A stretch of 49,445 nucleotides of DNA. Origin: an uncultured Prevotellaceae bacterium. Lineage in GTDB: Bacteria; Bacteroidota; Bacteroidia; Bacteroidales; Bacteroidaceae. The notes under the pieces were generated by a model, which made no database searches, was not told where the DNA came from, and worked only from the letters and a program-made list of their open reading frames with translations. The stretch covers positions 1-49,445 of the forward strand of contig CACWOS010000018.1 of assembly GCA_902762565.1 (NCBI GenBank), written 5' to 3'. Below are positions 34,211 to 43,064 of this stretch, piece by piece (positions within the stretch are counted from its first letter, which is position 1; each line of letters starts with the position of its first letter). The position numbers were made by a program, and so were the translations under genes.

Positions 34211-35643
34211 TGAGCATAAAACGAAACTTTCTATACAATAGTATTCTAACTGTTTCTGGATATGTCTTTACATTTATGACATACCCATACGTCTCTCGTG
34301 TGTTAGGATTATCTAATATTGGCATAGTAAATTTTGTCGATGGTCTTATCAACTACTTCATCCTCTTTGCCATGATGGGTATCGGTACAGTTGGAATACG
34401 TGAAGTTGCCATAAATAAAGGTGATCAGACTAAGTTATCAAAAGCTTTTTCGGGTGTATTATCACTTAATATCATTTCCACACTTGTTGCCACAGCTATA
34501 TTGTTGATCGCAATGTACACTTTGCCAACACTATTCCCATATAGGAGTCTTCTATATGTAGGGGTATGTAAATTGCTATTCAACATACTCCTCGTAGAAT
34601 GGTTTTTTACAGGAATAGAAAACTTTTCTTATATTACCAAACGAACTATCGTTATTAAAATTCTCTTTGTGGCAAGTGTATTCTATTTTATCCGCGATGC
34701 TTCTGACTACAATATATATTACATCCTATGTGTTCTTACAATTGTATTGAATGGATTGGTAAACATCGTCTATTGCCGCAGGTTCATCACATTTACTCTA
34801 AAAGGCATAAACATCAGACCTTATCTTAACACTTTTTTCTCCATAGGTTTCTATGTGATAATTGGTTCCATGTACACATCATTCAATGTTGCATGGCTCG
34901 GCTTTGTTGCAGGAACAGACGAAGTCGGTTACTATACGACAGCAACAAAACTTCACACCATCATTCTTGCTATCCTTACAGCTTTCCAAAATGTAATGTT
35001 TCCAAGAGTAACATCATTGTTGGCAGAGGGTAAAAAAGATGAGTACACTCAAAAACTACACTTGGCTGTTGACTCACTATTTGCATTCAGCATACCAGTC
35101 ATTATTACATCCATCATTTTTGGCCCTAACATTCTACATCTGTTGGTGGGTGATGGTTTCGAAGGAGCTTATCTACCCTTTCGTATTATCATTCCATTGA
35201 TTTTCATCATTGGGTATAATCAGATAACATGCATTCAAATACTAATGGCGAAGAAAAAAGACAAAATATTACTAGTCAATTCCTGCATAGGGGCATGTTG
35301 TGGTATTTTGCTTAACCTTCTTCTAGTTATCCATTACGGAGCTATTGGTTCTTCTCTCGTGTGGCTGGTTTCTGAACTTGTTGTTGCAACGGGAGCACAG
35401 TACTGGGCATCCAAGGCTATCGGTTTCTCTTTCCCTTGGAAATCATTATTTAAGTACATTTTTACTTATCTTCCCGTTATGATAGTACTTATAATTGCTT
35501 ATTCTTATTGTCATTTCTCTGATATATTAATGGTTAGCATAGCTATAGCGACCATGTCTATTTATTCATTTATTGCGCAAACTAGAATTCTGAAGAATTC
35601 CGTTTTTTTACAGCTACTTTCAAAACTTAAACTTATTAAGTAA
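34210..35643 (+). CDS. Oligosaccharide flippase (Wzx-like, MATE/MOP superfamily)
   Basis: This 477-residue inner-membrane protein has about 12-14 membrane segments. The N-terminal KRNFLYNSILTVSGYVFTFM followed by TYPYVSRVLGLSNIGIVNFV is the standard opening of PST-family flippases. It moves lipid-linked repeat units across the inner membrane. The ATG at 34210 is preferred to a TTG three bases before it because its A is shared with the preceding stop (TGATG), implying translational coupling. The next gene starts directly after its stop codon. Confidence 0.9.
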   Translation: MSIKRNFLYNSILTVSGYVFTFMTYPYVSRVLGLSNIGIVNFVDGLINYFILFAMMGIGTVGIREVAINKGDQTKLSKAFSGVLSLNIISTLVATAILLIAMYTLPTLFPYRSLLYVGVCKLLFNILLVEWFFTGIENFSYITKRTIVIKILFVASVFYFIRDASDYNIYYILCVLTIVLNGLVNIVYCRRFITFTLKGINIRPYLNTFFSIGFYVIIGSMYTSFNVAWLGFVAGTDEVGYYTTATKLHTIILAILTAFQNVMFPRVTSLLAEGKKDEYTQKLHLAVDSLFAFSIPVIITSIIFGPNILHLLVGDGFEGAYLPFRIIIPLIFIIGYNQITCIQILMAKKKDKILLVNSCIGACCGILLNLLLVIHYGAIGSSLVWLVSELVVATGAQYWASKAIGFSFPWKSLFKYIFTYLPVMIVLIIAYSYCHFSDILMVSIAIATMSIYSFIAQTRILKNSVFLQLLSKLKLIK

Positions 35644-36549
35644 ATGATAATATCCATAACCATCCCAGCCTATAAGTCAAAATTCCTCAATGAGGCTATT
35701 GAGAGCGTTTTCAACCAGACCTGTAAGGAATGGGAACTCATTATTGTTGATGATTGCTCGCCAGAAGACTTATTTTCTATTGTGAAACCATATTTGGAGG
35801 ATAAGCGAATAAGATACTACCGCAACGATAAAAATTGTGGGGCTGTTGATGTTGTGGACAATTGGAATATCTGTCTCAACTATTGCACAGGCGACTATGT
35901 CATATGTATGGGCGATGATGATCGCTTACTACCCTGTTGTTTGGAAGAATATGAAAAACTCATTGAAAAATACCCTGACTTGAATGTATATCATGCATTG
36001 ACACAAATTATAGACGAGACCGGTAAAATTATCGACCATCAAGAAGAGCGTCCAGAGTTTGAGACCGTCAATGAAATGATTCTCCATCAATGGAAGGACA
36101 ATCGGAAACAATTTCTTGGTGACTTTATAATTTCCCGTAACTGGCTGAATAAAAATGGAGGTTATGTCAAGTTTCCTCTTGGTTATTCCAGTGATTGGGC
36201 AACCGCAAACCTTGCAGCAAAAGAAAAAGGTATAGCAAACAGCCAGAAAATAATGTTTGAATACAGAATAAACAGCAATTCCATTTCACGATCTCAGAAC
36301 CTAAGAAAAGCAGTTGAAGCATGCAACGATGCATGCAAATGGTATTCTGAACAATTTCGCGAAAAACTACCACACTTCTACAGACAATACTTTATCACTA
36401 GCATGACAGACATGATATATCTTGACATCAAAAGTTGTCCATTGTCAGGTTCCTTCTATTGGTGGGCTCATCACAGAGATCTTGGAATAAGTAAGACTAA
36501 AATACTAAACGTATGTCTTAGAGGTATATTAGCTTCGTTTCGAAGCTAG
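35644..36549 (+). CDS. GT2 family glycosyltransferase
   Basis: This 301-residue cytoplasmic protein has a GT-A fold. ISITIPAYKSKFLNEAIESV and WELIIVDDCSPED form the nucleotide-binding start, and CMGDDDRLLP carries the DxD-like metal motif. RPEFETVNEM and GGYVKFPLGYSSDWATANLA fit the acceptor half. It transfers one sugar to the growing repeat unit; donor and linkage are unknown. It starts immediately after the flippase stop. Confidence 0.85.
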   Translation: MIISITIPAYKSKFLNEAIESVFNQTCKEWELIIVDDCSPEDLFSIVKPYLEDKRIRYYRNDKNCGAVDVVDNWNICLNYCTGDYVICMGDDDRLLPCCLEEYEKLIEKYPDLNVYHALTQIIDETGKIIDHQEERPEFETVNEMILHQWKDNRKQFLGDFIISRNWLNKNGGYVKFPLGYSSDWATANLAAKEKGIANSQKIMFEYRINSNSISRSQNLRKAVEACNDACKWYSEQFREKLPHFYRQYFITSMTDMIYLDIKSCPLSGSFYWWAHHRDLGISKTKILNVCLRGILASFRS

Positions 36550-36575
36550 AACAAAAACACATAACGATTTCACTT

Positions 36576-37751
36576 ATGCGAGTTCTTTATATATTACACA
36601 GCACACAAGCTACTAGTGGGGCGACAAAGGCATTATTGGGATTAATCCAACAATTAGTCCCCAAAGGTATAACTCCATTTTTTATCGTACCTGGTAAAGA
36701 AGGGGTCTATAATATACTCATTAAGAACAACTACAAAGTCTATAATATACCTTTTAAGATGAGCATCTATCCAAATAGAAGATGTATCAGCGACAAAGTT
36801 TCTTTCATTCCTAAACTTATATGTAGAACCATCATTAACATCTTTGCACTCATTAGGATTATAAGACTGGCTAAAATGCTTCATCCAGACATCATTCATA
36901 CCAATACCAGCGTTGTTAATTTAGGCAGGATAGCAGCAAAATCTCTGAACATTCCCCATATACAACATATTAGGGAATATAGCAAATATGGCAATCATGG
37001 TATCTACTTTCAGTATTTCCCTTCATGGCGATATGTTCACAATTCTATGAAGAAAGATAACTCTTGCAACATTTGTATCACAAAAGACATAGAAAGTCAC
37101 CACGAACTGACACACTCAGCTAATACAGTTGTTGTATATGATGGTGTTCACAGCGTTATGCAAAAGATGCCAAACAAAGAAAAAGAGCCATATTTTCTAT
37201 ATGCAGGCAGAATAGAATATATAAAGGGACTGGACATTCTGCTTCACGCATATGAACACTATAAAGAGAATGTCAATCATCCCTATATTCTATATGTTGC
37301 AGGTGAGACAGCTGACAATCTCTATTATAACGAGATCACACACTTTATAAATTGCCATCAGCTGGAAGATTATGTTCATTTTCTTGGCAATGTTGACAAA
37401 ATCGAAGAACTTATGCAGAAGGCCGCAGCACTCATTATACCATCTAGATTTGAAGGTTTCGGTTTCTGTATGCCCGAAGCCATGTTCAATGGATGTCTGT
37501 GTATAGGCAACTATGTTGCGGGCACAAAGGAGCAAATAGATAACGGGGAAGCATTCGTAAAAGAAAAAATAGCGCTTTCCTACTCTACAGAAAAAGAATT
37601 AACTGATTGCCTTATTAAAATTCACAAGACCGACGACAATCATTGGAACTCTATAAAGGACTTTGCATTTAAAACTGTGAATACTCTCTATACTAATGAG
37701 AAATCCGCAGAAGTAATATTTCAAATATACAACAACATCATAAAATCATAA
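36576..37751 (+). CDS. GT4 family glycosyltransferase
   Basis: This 391-residue protein has a GT-B fold. MRVLYILHSTQATSGATKAL opens the acceptor domain. The donor domain shows FLYAGRIEYIKGLDILLHAY, VHFLGNVDKIEELMQKAAAL and PSRFEGFGFCMPEAMFNGCL, the last with the EGFGFCMPEAM variant of the EX7E motif. It adds a sugar to the capsule repeat unit with retention of configuration. The start is 26 bp after the GT2 stop, and the WbsX-type gene follows after 3 bp. Confidence 0.9.
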   Translation: MRVLYILHSTQATSGATKALLGLIQQLVPKGITPFFIVPGKEGVYNILIKNNYKVYNIPFKMSIYPNRRCISDKVSFIPKLICRTIINIFALIRIIRLAKMLHPDIIHTNTSVVNLGRIAAKSLNIPHIQHIREYSKYGNHGIYFQYFPSWRYVHNSMKKDNSCNICITKDIESHHELTHSANTVVVYDGVHSVMQKMPNKEKEPYFLYAGRIEYIKGLDILLHAYEHYKENVNHPYILYVAGETADNLYYNEITHFINCHQLEDYVHFLGNVDKIEELMQKAAALIIPSRFEGFGFCMPEAMFNGCLCIGNYVAGTKEQIDNGEAFVKEKIALSYSTEKELTDCLIKIHKTDDNHWNSIKDFAFKTVNTLYTNEKSAEVIFQIYNNIIKS

Positions 37752-37754
37752 GAA

Positions 37755-38843
37755 ATGATAAGACCAAGAATATTTGCATACTATCTACCACAATACCATC
37801 CATTTCCAGAAAACGATGAATGGTGGGGAAAAGGATTTACGGAATGGACAAATGTAGCCAGAGCTAGAAAGCTCTTTCCCGGACACAAGCAACCCCATAT
37901 TCCTGCAGATTTAGGTTTTTATGACCTCCGTATTCCTGAGATTCGCAATCAACAAGCTGAGCTAGCTCGTCAAGCTGGCATTGAGGCATTCTGTTACTAT
38001 GAGTATTGGTTTGGCAATGGCAAACAGTTGATGCAACGTCCTTTCGAAGATGTCGTAGCATCTGGCAGACCCAATTTTCCATTCTGTCTTTGTTGGGCTA
38101 ATCACTCTTGGTACAAAAAGCTATGGGATCCTAAGCAACCTGGTAAAGACATTCTCCTTATGGAGCAAACATACAATGGAGAAAAAGAGTACACAGAACA
38201 TTTTAAGCATCTACTACCTGCTTTTAAGGACAAACGTTATGTAAGAGTTGATGGTAAGTTGTTTTATGCCATTTACGATGCCATTGGCTTCAAGGACGTA
38301 GAGACATTTATCAAGACTTGGCGGAAGTTGGCACAAGAAAATGGACTTACCGACTTCTACTTCGTCGCTACCGACTATAACTCCGAACACAAAGACAGCC
38401 TCCTTGCAAAAGGCTTCGATGCCATTAACAATGTGGACTACATAAACATCTATCATGTAGCTCCGAAATGGCAAAAAGCATTAAAAACTATTGGCAGGAA
38501 ATATTTTGGCATCCCCATGATATACAAATATAAAGATGCCATTAGATACATGCTCCACCCTTCCTGCAAGGAACGTGAAGTAATTCCAGTGATAGCACCC
38601 AATTGGGATCACACGCCCCGTTCTGGTCGCAGAGGTCTAGTATTCACCGATTGTCATCCCAAATACTTCAAGCAATTAGCACTCAATGCATTTTCCATGC
38701 TGAAAGACAAACCCTCTGAAGAGCAAATCGTCATGCTAAAATCTTGGAATGAATGGGGAGAAGGAAACTACATGGAACCTGACCTTGAGTATGGACATGG
38801 ATATATTAACGCGCTTGCTGAAGCCATAAAAGAAGTGATATGA
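37755..38843 (+). CDS. WbsX-type protein (GH99-like domain)
   Basis: This is a 362-residue cytoplasmic protein. PRIFAYYLPQYHPFPENDEW, GKGFTEWTNVARARKLFPGH, FCYYEYWFGNGKQLMQRPFE and MLKSWNEWGEGNYMEPDLEY are the conserved blocks of the WbsX family, found in capsule and O-antigen clusters of many phyla. The fold is like GH99 glycosidases, and the family is usually listed as glycosyltransferase-like; the real reaction is unsettled. The next gene overlaps its stop by four bases (ATGA). Confidence 0.9.
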   Translation: MIRPRIFAYYLPQYHPFPENDEWWGKGFTEWTNVARARKLFPGHKQPHIPADLGFYDLRIPEIRNQQAELARQAGIEAFCYYEYWFGNGKQLMQRPFEDVVASGRPNFPFCLCWANHSWYKKLWDPKQPGKDILLMEQTYNGEKEYTEHFKHLLPAFKDKRYVRVDGKLFYAIYDAIGFKDVETFIKTWRKLAQENGLTDFYFVATDYNSEHKDSLLAKGFDAINNVDYINIYHVAPKWQKALKTIGRKYFGIPMIYKYKDAIRYMLHPSCKEREVIPVIAPNWDHTPRSGRRGLVFTDCHPKYFKQLALNAFSMLKDKPSEEQIVMLKSWNEWGEGNYMEPDLEYGHGYINALAEAIKEVI

Positions 38844-39997
38844 AAATAGCATACCTTGGAAAAATACAATTGTCAGATGTAGATTTATCTTATCTGCATG
38901 AGGCTCAGAAATTAGCAGATATCACATATGTGATGGAAGTATGTCCTCGCTTCTTGAAAGGACCTGCTTTTAACATAGATCAGATATACCAGAAATCAGG
39001 CATTTTCAAAGCAACAGATGCTTACCCAGAATTTCAGAAATATGCCAATTTTATTGACATCGACAAATTCTATGTTGCCAACACTTGTGGAAGACTATGG
39101 CAACTCAAATCGTTTTGGACTCACTTCTTGTTAATGCTTTTTCTTATAAGACAGCAATTTAACGTCATACATTTGGTTTGGCCTCCCAATATATATGAGT
39201 TTATCATTTATGCCTTACGTCGTAAAATGATACTTACTGTACATGATCCGTTCCCACATTCAGGACTTGATACTTTCATAGTGCGACTGAGAAGAAAAGT
39301 CGCTTTCTGGCTCATTCCACATTTCATTATTCTTAATAAGGCTCAACGTAAAGAGTTTCTTAACTTCTATCATTTATCAGGGGATCGAGTCTTCAACAGT
39401 AGATTGAGTTGCTACACGTACTTACAAACAATTAGCATGCCAAATAGCAGTGAAATAAATGGCCGATATATTCTTTTTGCTGGAAAAATATCGCCTTATA
39501 AAGGACTTGACTATCTGTTGCCTGCAATGGAGCAAGTTCATCAAGGATGTCCAGACTGCAGACTTATCGTCGCTGGTGGGGGAAAATACCATTTTGACAT
39601 CAGCCATTATCAAACTCTCGACTATATCGATATCCGTAACCGCTTCATACCTGACGAGGAATTGGTTACACTTATCAAACATTGTGCTTTCATGGTATGT
39701 CCTTATACCGATGCCACGCAGAGTGGTGTCATCATGTCGGCTTTTGCCTTTAACAAACCCGTCATAGCCACAAATGTCGGTGGCCTGCCAGAAATGGTCA
39801 TACATCAACAATATGGTTTGATTATCAAGGAGAAAAATGTCAATGCCATCGTGGAAAGTATAACTTTGCTATGGAGACAGCAAGATGTAATCAATACATA
39901 TTCAGAGCATATCAAGCAAGACTATGATACTGGCGAACTTTCTTGGAAAAAAATTGCAGAAGAAATTCGTTCAAAATATGCCACTATTATACAATAA
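38840..39997 (+). CDS. GT4 family glycosyltransferase
   Basis: This is a 385-residue protein. The N-terminal domain (IAYLGKIQLSDVDLSYLHEA) is followed by a donor domain with YILFAGKISPYKGLDYLLPA, CRLIVAGGGKYHFDI, FMVCPYTDATQSGVIMSAFA and PVIATNVGGLPEMV. The usual first glutamate of the EX7E motif is replaced by a DATQSGVIMSA version, seen in some GT4 members. It acts on the cytoplasmic side of the inner membrane. ATGA overlap with the WbsX gene implies coupled translation. Confidence 0.9.
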   Translation: MKIAYLGKIQLSDVDLSYLHEAQKLADITYVMEVCPRFLKGPAFNIDQIYQKSGIFKATDAYPEFQKYANFIDIDKFYVANTCGRLWQLKSFWTHFLLMLFLIRQQFNVIHLVWPPNIYEFIIYALRRKMILTVHDPFPHSGLDTFIVRLRRKVAFWLIPHFIILNKAQRKEFLNFYHLSGDRVFNSRLSCYTYLQTISMPNSSEINGRYILFAGKISPYKGLDYLLPAMEQVHQGCPDCRLIVAGGGKYHFDISHYQTLDYIDIRNRFIPDEELVTLIKHCAFMVCPYTDATQSGVIMSAFAFNKPVIATNVGGLPEMVIHQQYGLIIKEKNVNAIVESITLLWRQQDVINTYSEHIKQDYDTGELSWKKIAEEIRSKYATIIQ

Positions 39998-40041
39998 CTT
40001 CATATAAGTTACGTTACTTATTATAGCTGAGTTTACTTAAT

Positions 40042-40839
40042 ATGGACATCGAACTATCTGTTGTCATAGTTGAATATCATAGCATAAGCGAGATTATGCA
40101 GTGCGTGGCATCTATTAAGACACACATTAAGATGCCATATGAGATTATTGTATCTTCTAATTCGTGTTACGACAAGTTGCAACAGGAAGAGATAGACCAT
40201 ACAGATGCAAATATCCGTTGGCTATTTAATGAGAAGAACGGAGGTTTTGCTTATGCCATGAATGAAGGGTTGAAGATTGCAAAAGGCAGCTATCTTGTTA
40301 TCATGAACTCTGACTGTGCCCTAATTTCCGACCTTGATGACATGATAAACTTTATGGATTGCCATCCAGAAATTGGAGCAATAGCACCACAAATGAAGGA
40401 TCCAAACGGCAATATTCAGGACACAGCCCGTCCTTACGTCACGTTGCCAAGGTATCTATGGCGACAGATAAAACGAATTATTGGACACAAAACAAGCATC
40501 CTTGATACGGACATGAATTATAATAAGATTCAAACGGTCGATTGGCTGATCGGTGCTTTCATCATGGTGTCACGGAAAGCCTACGAAGCCACTGGTGGAC
40601 TAGACGAATCCTATTTCTTGTATGCAGAAGATTTGGACTGGTGTACCCGCATACGTCAAAAAGGGTTTGAGATTGTCTACTATCCCAAGGCTGTCATGAT
40701 ATACAAAGGGACACGTCGTGCCCGTTCCAATTCCAAATATGCTAAGATTTTCATCCAAAGCCACATTAGATATTGGAAGAGGTTTGGCTATTTCTATGGT
40801 TTCCCACGCAGGAGACATATCTTTTTCGCCACAAAATAA
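40042..40839 (+). CDS. GT2 family glycosyltransferase (rhamnosyltransferase-like)
   Basis: This is a 265-residue GT-A protein. LSVVIVEYHSISEIMQCVAS, NEKNGGFAYAMNEGLKIAKG and VIMNSDCALISDLDDM (DxD-like) mark the donor site. GAFIMVSRKAYEATGGLDES and FLYAEDLDWCTRIRQKGFEI are typical of the WbbL/rhamnosyltransferase group. The donor sugar is not certain. It is the last gene of the run and is separated by 44 bp from the previous one. No clear terminator follows before the convergent DUF4838 gene. Confidence 0.85.
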   Translation: MDIELSVVIVEYHSISEIMQCVASIKTHIKMPYEIIVSSNSCYDKLQQEEIDHTDANIRWLFNEKNGGFAYAMNEGLKIAKGSYLVIMNSDCALISDLDDMINFMDCHPEIGAIAPQMKDPNGNIQDTARPYVTLPRYLWRQIKRIIGHKTSILDTDMNYNKIQTVDWLIGAFIMVSRKAYEATGGLDESYFLYAEDLDWCTRIRQKGFEIVYYPKAVMIYKGTRRARSNSKYAKIFIQSHIRYWKRFGYFYGFPRRRHIFFATK

Positions 40840-40894
40840 TAAATCCTATAAAACAGGTTACAAAGAGTAATATGATGATTATCAGCCTTGCTAG

Positions 40895-42625
40895 TCAGTG
40901 ATATTCCAAATCTTTGAGCAAGTCATTAAGTTTATAATCATTCTCTCGTATCAGAGTATCATCGGCTTTGATGATATCGATAAACGTTTGTAGTGTACCA
41001 TCGAATAAAGATGCAGCTGTGTTACGACGTAGTTTTAAATAAAGGATTTGAGCCTGCAAGCGGTTCAAACGTTTTGCCATCTCCTTGTCATCTCCTACGA
41101 TTTCATAGGCTTTCCTCATCAAAGACATGCCATCAGCAATAAACTTATCACTATAAATATCCGCTTGCCAGTCGACTGCTATAGTAAAGTGCTTGTTTGG
41201 CGTAATCTGTTTCTTACACAATTGATAGTACTGCCAAACAATTGATGCAGCCTTTCCGTAGTAGTCCTCAATAAACTGGCGTGCCAGCGAATCTGTATTC
41301 TGACTGGGATTCCACAGTAGTTTTGCTATCATCCACTGTTTCAGTTCTGAGAATTCATTCCATTGCGCATTGTGCGATCCTTCTTCCAGTATTCCCATCA
41401 CGCCATAGCGGGCAAATAAGCGGAAGTTGTCCGAAAGAACATCGAAATTGGGGAATGGAAGCATATAGTTAGAAAATCCCGTTGTATAATCCCAAACACA
41501 GATATTCTTTGCTATCCGTTTCCAATTATTTAAATCGCTCAAAAAGCTGTGGTTCTGTTCGCATTTCTCCAAAGGATGAGCCATACAACACTCAATATCA
41601 CAGAGTCTTATCACTACATTGTCAACAGGACAGATGTTGCTGGTAGGTGCTTGACGCGTATACCAATAGGCAAACGTTCCAATTAGTACATTTGGATAGT
41701 CTTTTTTAATATCATTGGCCACTTGATTCACAAACCATATCATAGCCCCAGACTGTCCACCATATCGTTTCACAAGTCGCTGACAATCTGGACATTCACA
41801 GGGATAGCCATTGTCGTTCTGCGACACATCATAACACCAATAACCCGGATTCTTTGCTATAGACTCTTTCAATCGTTTTGTCAATTCACGACGCATATCA
41901 TTATTACTTAAACAGAGTTGCGCGTCTACAGAACGAGAACCTTTGTATAAACTAAAGTACTCTGGATGTTGATTGAAATAGTCTGCAGGAGGTAACAATG
42001 TATGGAACGTATGTATTCCCCAATGCGCCGTCATTCGTCCATACTTAGAATCGGATAGCAGGTATTGCGTATTCAAGAGATTATGAGCCGCCCAATCATC
42101 ATGTGTCAACGCATCGTAATAGAAGTCCAAGCGCTGGCGGATTGTGGGGGCTTCATGATGATATAAATGCCTTAAAGCATAATTCTTCCTTTTTGGAATT
42201 TTTGTAAATGCGCTTGTGTACCAATGTACTCCTAGTTCGCGCTCCAAAAAAGCATAGACACCATTCATGGTACCGCGATTACGACCACCATAAATAAATA
42301 AATCATTACCTTTGGTATAATAATAGTAACCTTCATCATCGTCATCTGGACAGTTTGCTTCCGATAATGCAGTAGCCCTACAAAATCCAATATAAACATG
42401 CTTGCCTTTAGAGGGTGATACATCACTAGTCACAGGGAGCTCTACACCACTAATCTCTTTGATTATCTGCTGAAACTCATTGGTTGCCGTTCTCTCTGTT
42501 ATAGAAGGGGCTTTGGGCAGCACTATAGTATACTGAGACTTCCCGTCTATAAAAAGCCAATTTTCAGCATTTACTTCTAAAAGACATGCCGAAAAGACAA
42601 GCGCTATTGTCACTAATTGTTTCAT
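40895..42625 (-). CDS. DUF4838 secreted protein (glucuronidase-like N-terminal fold)
   Basis: The product is 576 residues from the ATG at 42625; an earlier in-frame ATG at 42652 adds nine residues before the signal peptide and is less likely. MKQLVTIALVFSACLLEVNA is the signal peptide. Residues about 20-140 (ERTATNEFQQIIKEISGVEL, GGRNRGTMNGVYAFLERELG) match the alpha-glucuronidase N-terminal-like fold. DFYYDALTHDDWAAHNLLNT and CECPDCQRLVKRYGGQSGAM belong to the DUF4838 region, with a CxCxxC cluster. Such proteins sit in many PULs and are thought to be glycosidases, but I know of no settled activity. It is convergent with the capsule operon and may be an independent gene or a tailoring enzyme. 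Confidence 0.8.
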   Translation of the reverse strand: MKQLVTIALVFSACLLEVNAENWLFIDGKSQYTIVLPKAPSITERTATNEFQQIIKEISGVELPVTSDVSPSKGKHVYIGFCRATALSEANCPDDDDEGYYYYTKGNDLFIYGGRNRGTMNGVYAFLERELGVHWYTSAFTKIPKRKNYALRHLYHHEAPTIRQRLDFYYDALTHDDWAAHNLLNTQYLLSDSKYGRMTAHWGIHTFHTLLPPADYFNQHPEYFSLYKGSRSVDAQLCLSNNDMRRELTKRLKESIAKNPGYWCYDVSQNDNGYPCECPDCQRLVKRYGGQSGAMIWFVNQVANDIKKDYPNVLIGTFAYWYTRQAPTSNICPVDNVVIRLCDIECCMAHPLEKCEQNHSFLSDLNNWKRIAKNICVWDYTTGFSNYMLPFPNFDVLSDNFRLFARYGVMGILEEGSHNAQWNEFSELKQWMIAKLLWNPSQNTDSLARQFIEDYYGKAASIVWQYYQLCKKQITPNKHFTIAVDWQADIYSDKFIADGMSLMRKAYEIVGDDKEMAKRLNRLQAQILYLKLRRNTAASLFDGTLQTFIDIIKADDTLIRENDYKLNDLLKDLEYH

Positions 42626-42817
42626 ATTCTTAGGATCAAAATATAAAGACACTTACATAACCTGTATTCTAGTTCGCTGTTATCATAGATTGGCGACGAG
42701 GATAACCTGTCCGTCATATTGAGCGCCCCTGAATTTCAGTCAGACAGACTCCAATAAACACTTTGCTGCTATTAACGTCTTTATTTTGGAACCACAAAAT
42801 AAAAAGGCAGGTATTTC

Positions 42818-42868
42818 TCACCAGTCCCAATCCATATCCTCGCCATCAAAGACATGTTGGCACATATT
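42818..42868 (-). pseudogene. C-terminal remnant of a DUF6078-like gene
   Basis: The minus strand reads HVFDGEDMDWDW and then TGA at 42820-42818. The intact gene at 44340-44792 ends IVYDGEDVDWDW followed by TGA, so 10 of the last 12 residues agree. No ORF extends upstream in the same frame with further similarity, so only the 3' end of a diverged copy is left. The surrounding 42653-43064 interval has no intact gene; it also holds a hairpin and a barrel-protein remnant. Confidence 0.65.
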
Positions 42869-42911
42869 TGCTTGGAACGGGATATTATGGATTAGTGTTC
42901 ATTATTTACAA

Positions 42912-42948
42912 CGAGCCGTAACCTCGCTGATAGCAAGATTACGGCTCG
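42912..42948 (-). terminator. Hairpin downstream of GH3, probable terminator
   Basis: CGAGCCGTAA (42912-42921) and TTACGGCTCG (42939-42948) form a perfect 10-bp stem with a 17-nt loop. A proper T-run is lacking on both sides, so intrinsic termination is uncertain; RNA stabilisation of the GH3 transcript is an alternative. Confidence 0.5.
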
Positions 42949-42968
42949 ATGATATTGGCTTATAACAA

Positions 42969-43057
42969 TTAGAGTTCGAACTTGTAACCCAGCGTAATCT
43001 GGAACAGGTCACTGTAGCCATTACTGCCAAAATCATCATTTTTTTTATCATTGTCAT
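42969..43057 (-). pseudogene. Outer-membrane barrel gene reduced to its two ends
   Basis: On the minus strand, 7 bp after the GH3 stop, an ATG opens MTMIKKMMILAVMATVT, a typical signal-peptide start. In another frame of the same short stretch the codons read GSNGYSDLFQITLGYKFEL and TAA (42971-42969), the typical C-terminus of a Bacteroidetes barrel protein ending in an aromatic strand. GGCAGTAATGGC can be read in both frames and is a plausible microhomology at the deletion point. An alternative is that only the C-terminal end is real and the signal-like start is chance. Confidence 0.55.
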
Positions 43058-43064
43058 GTATTAA

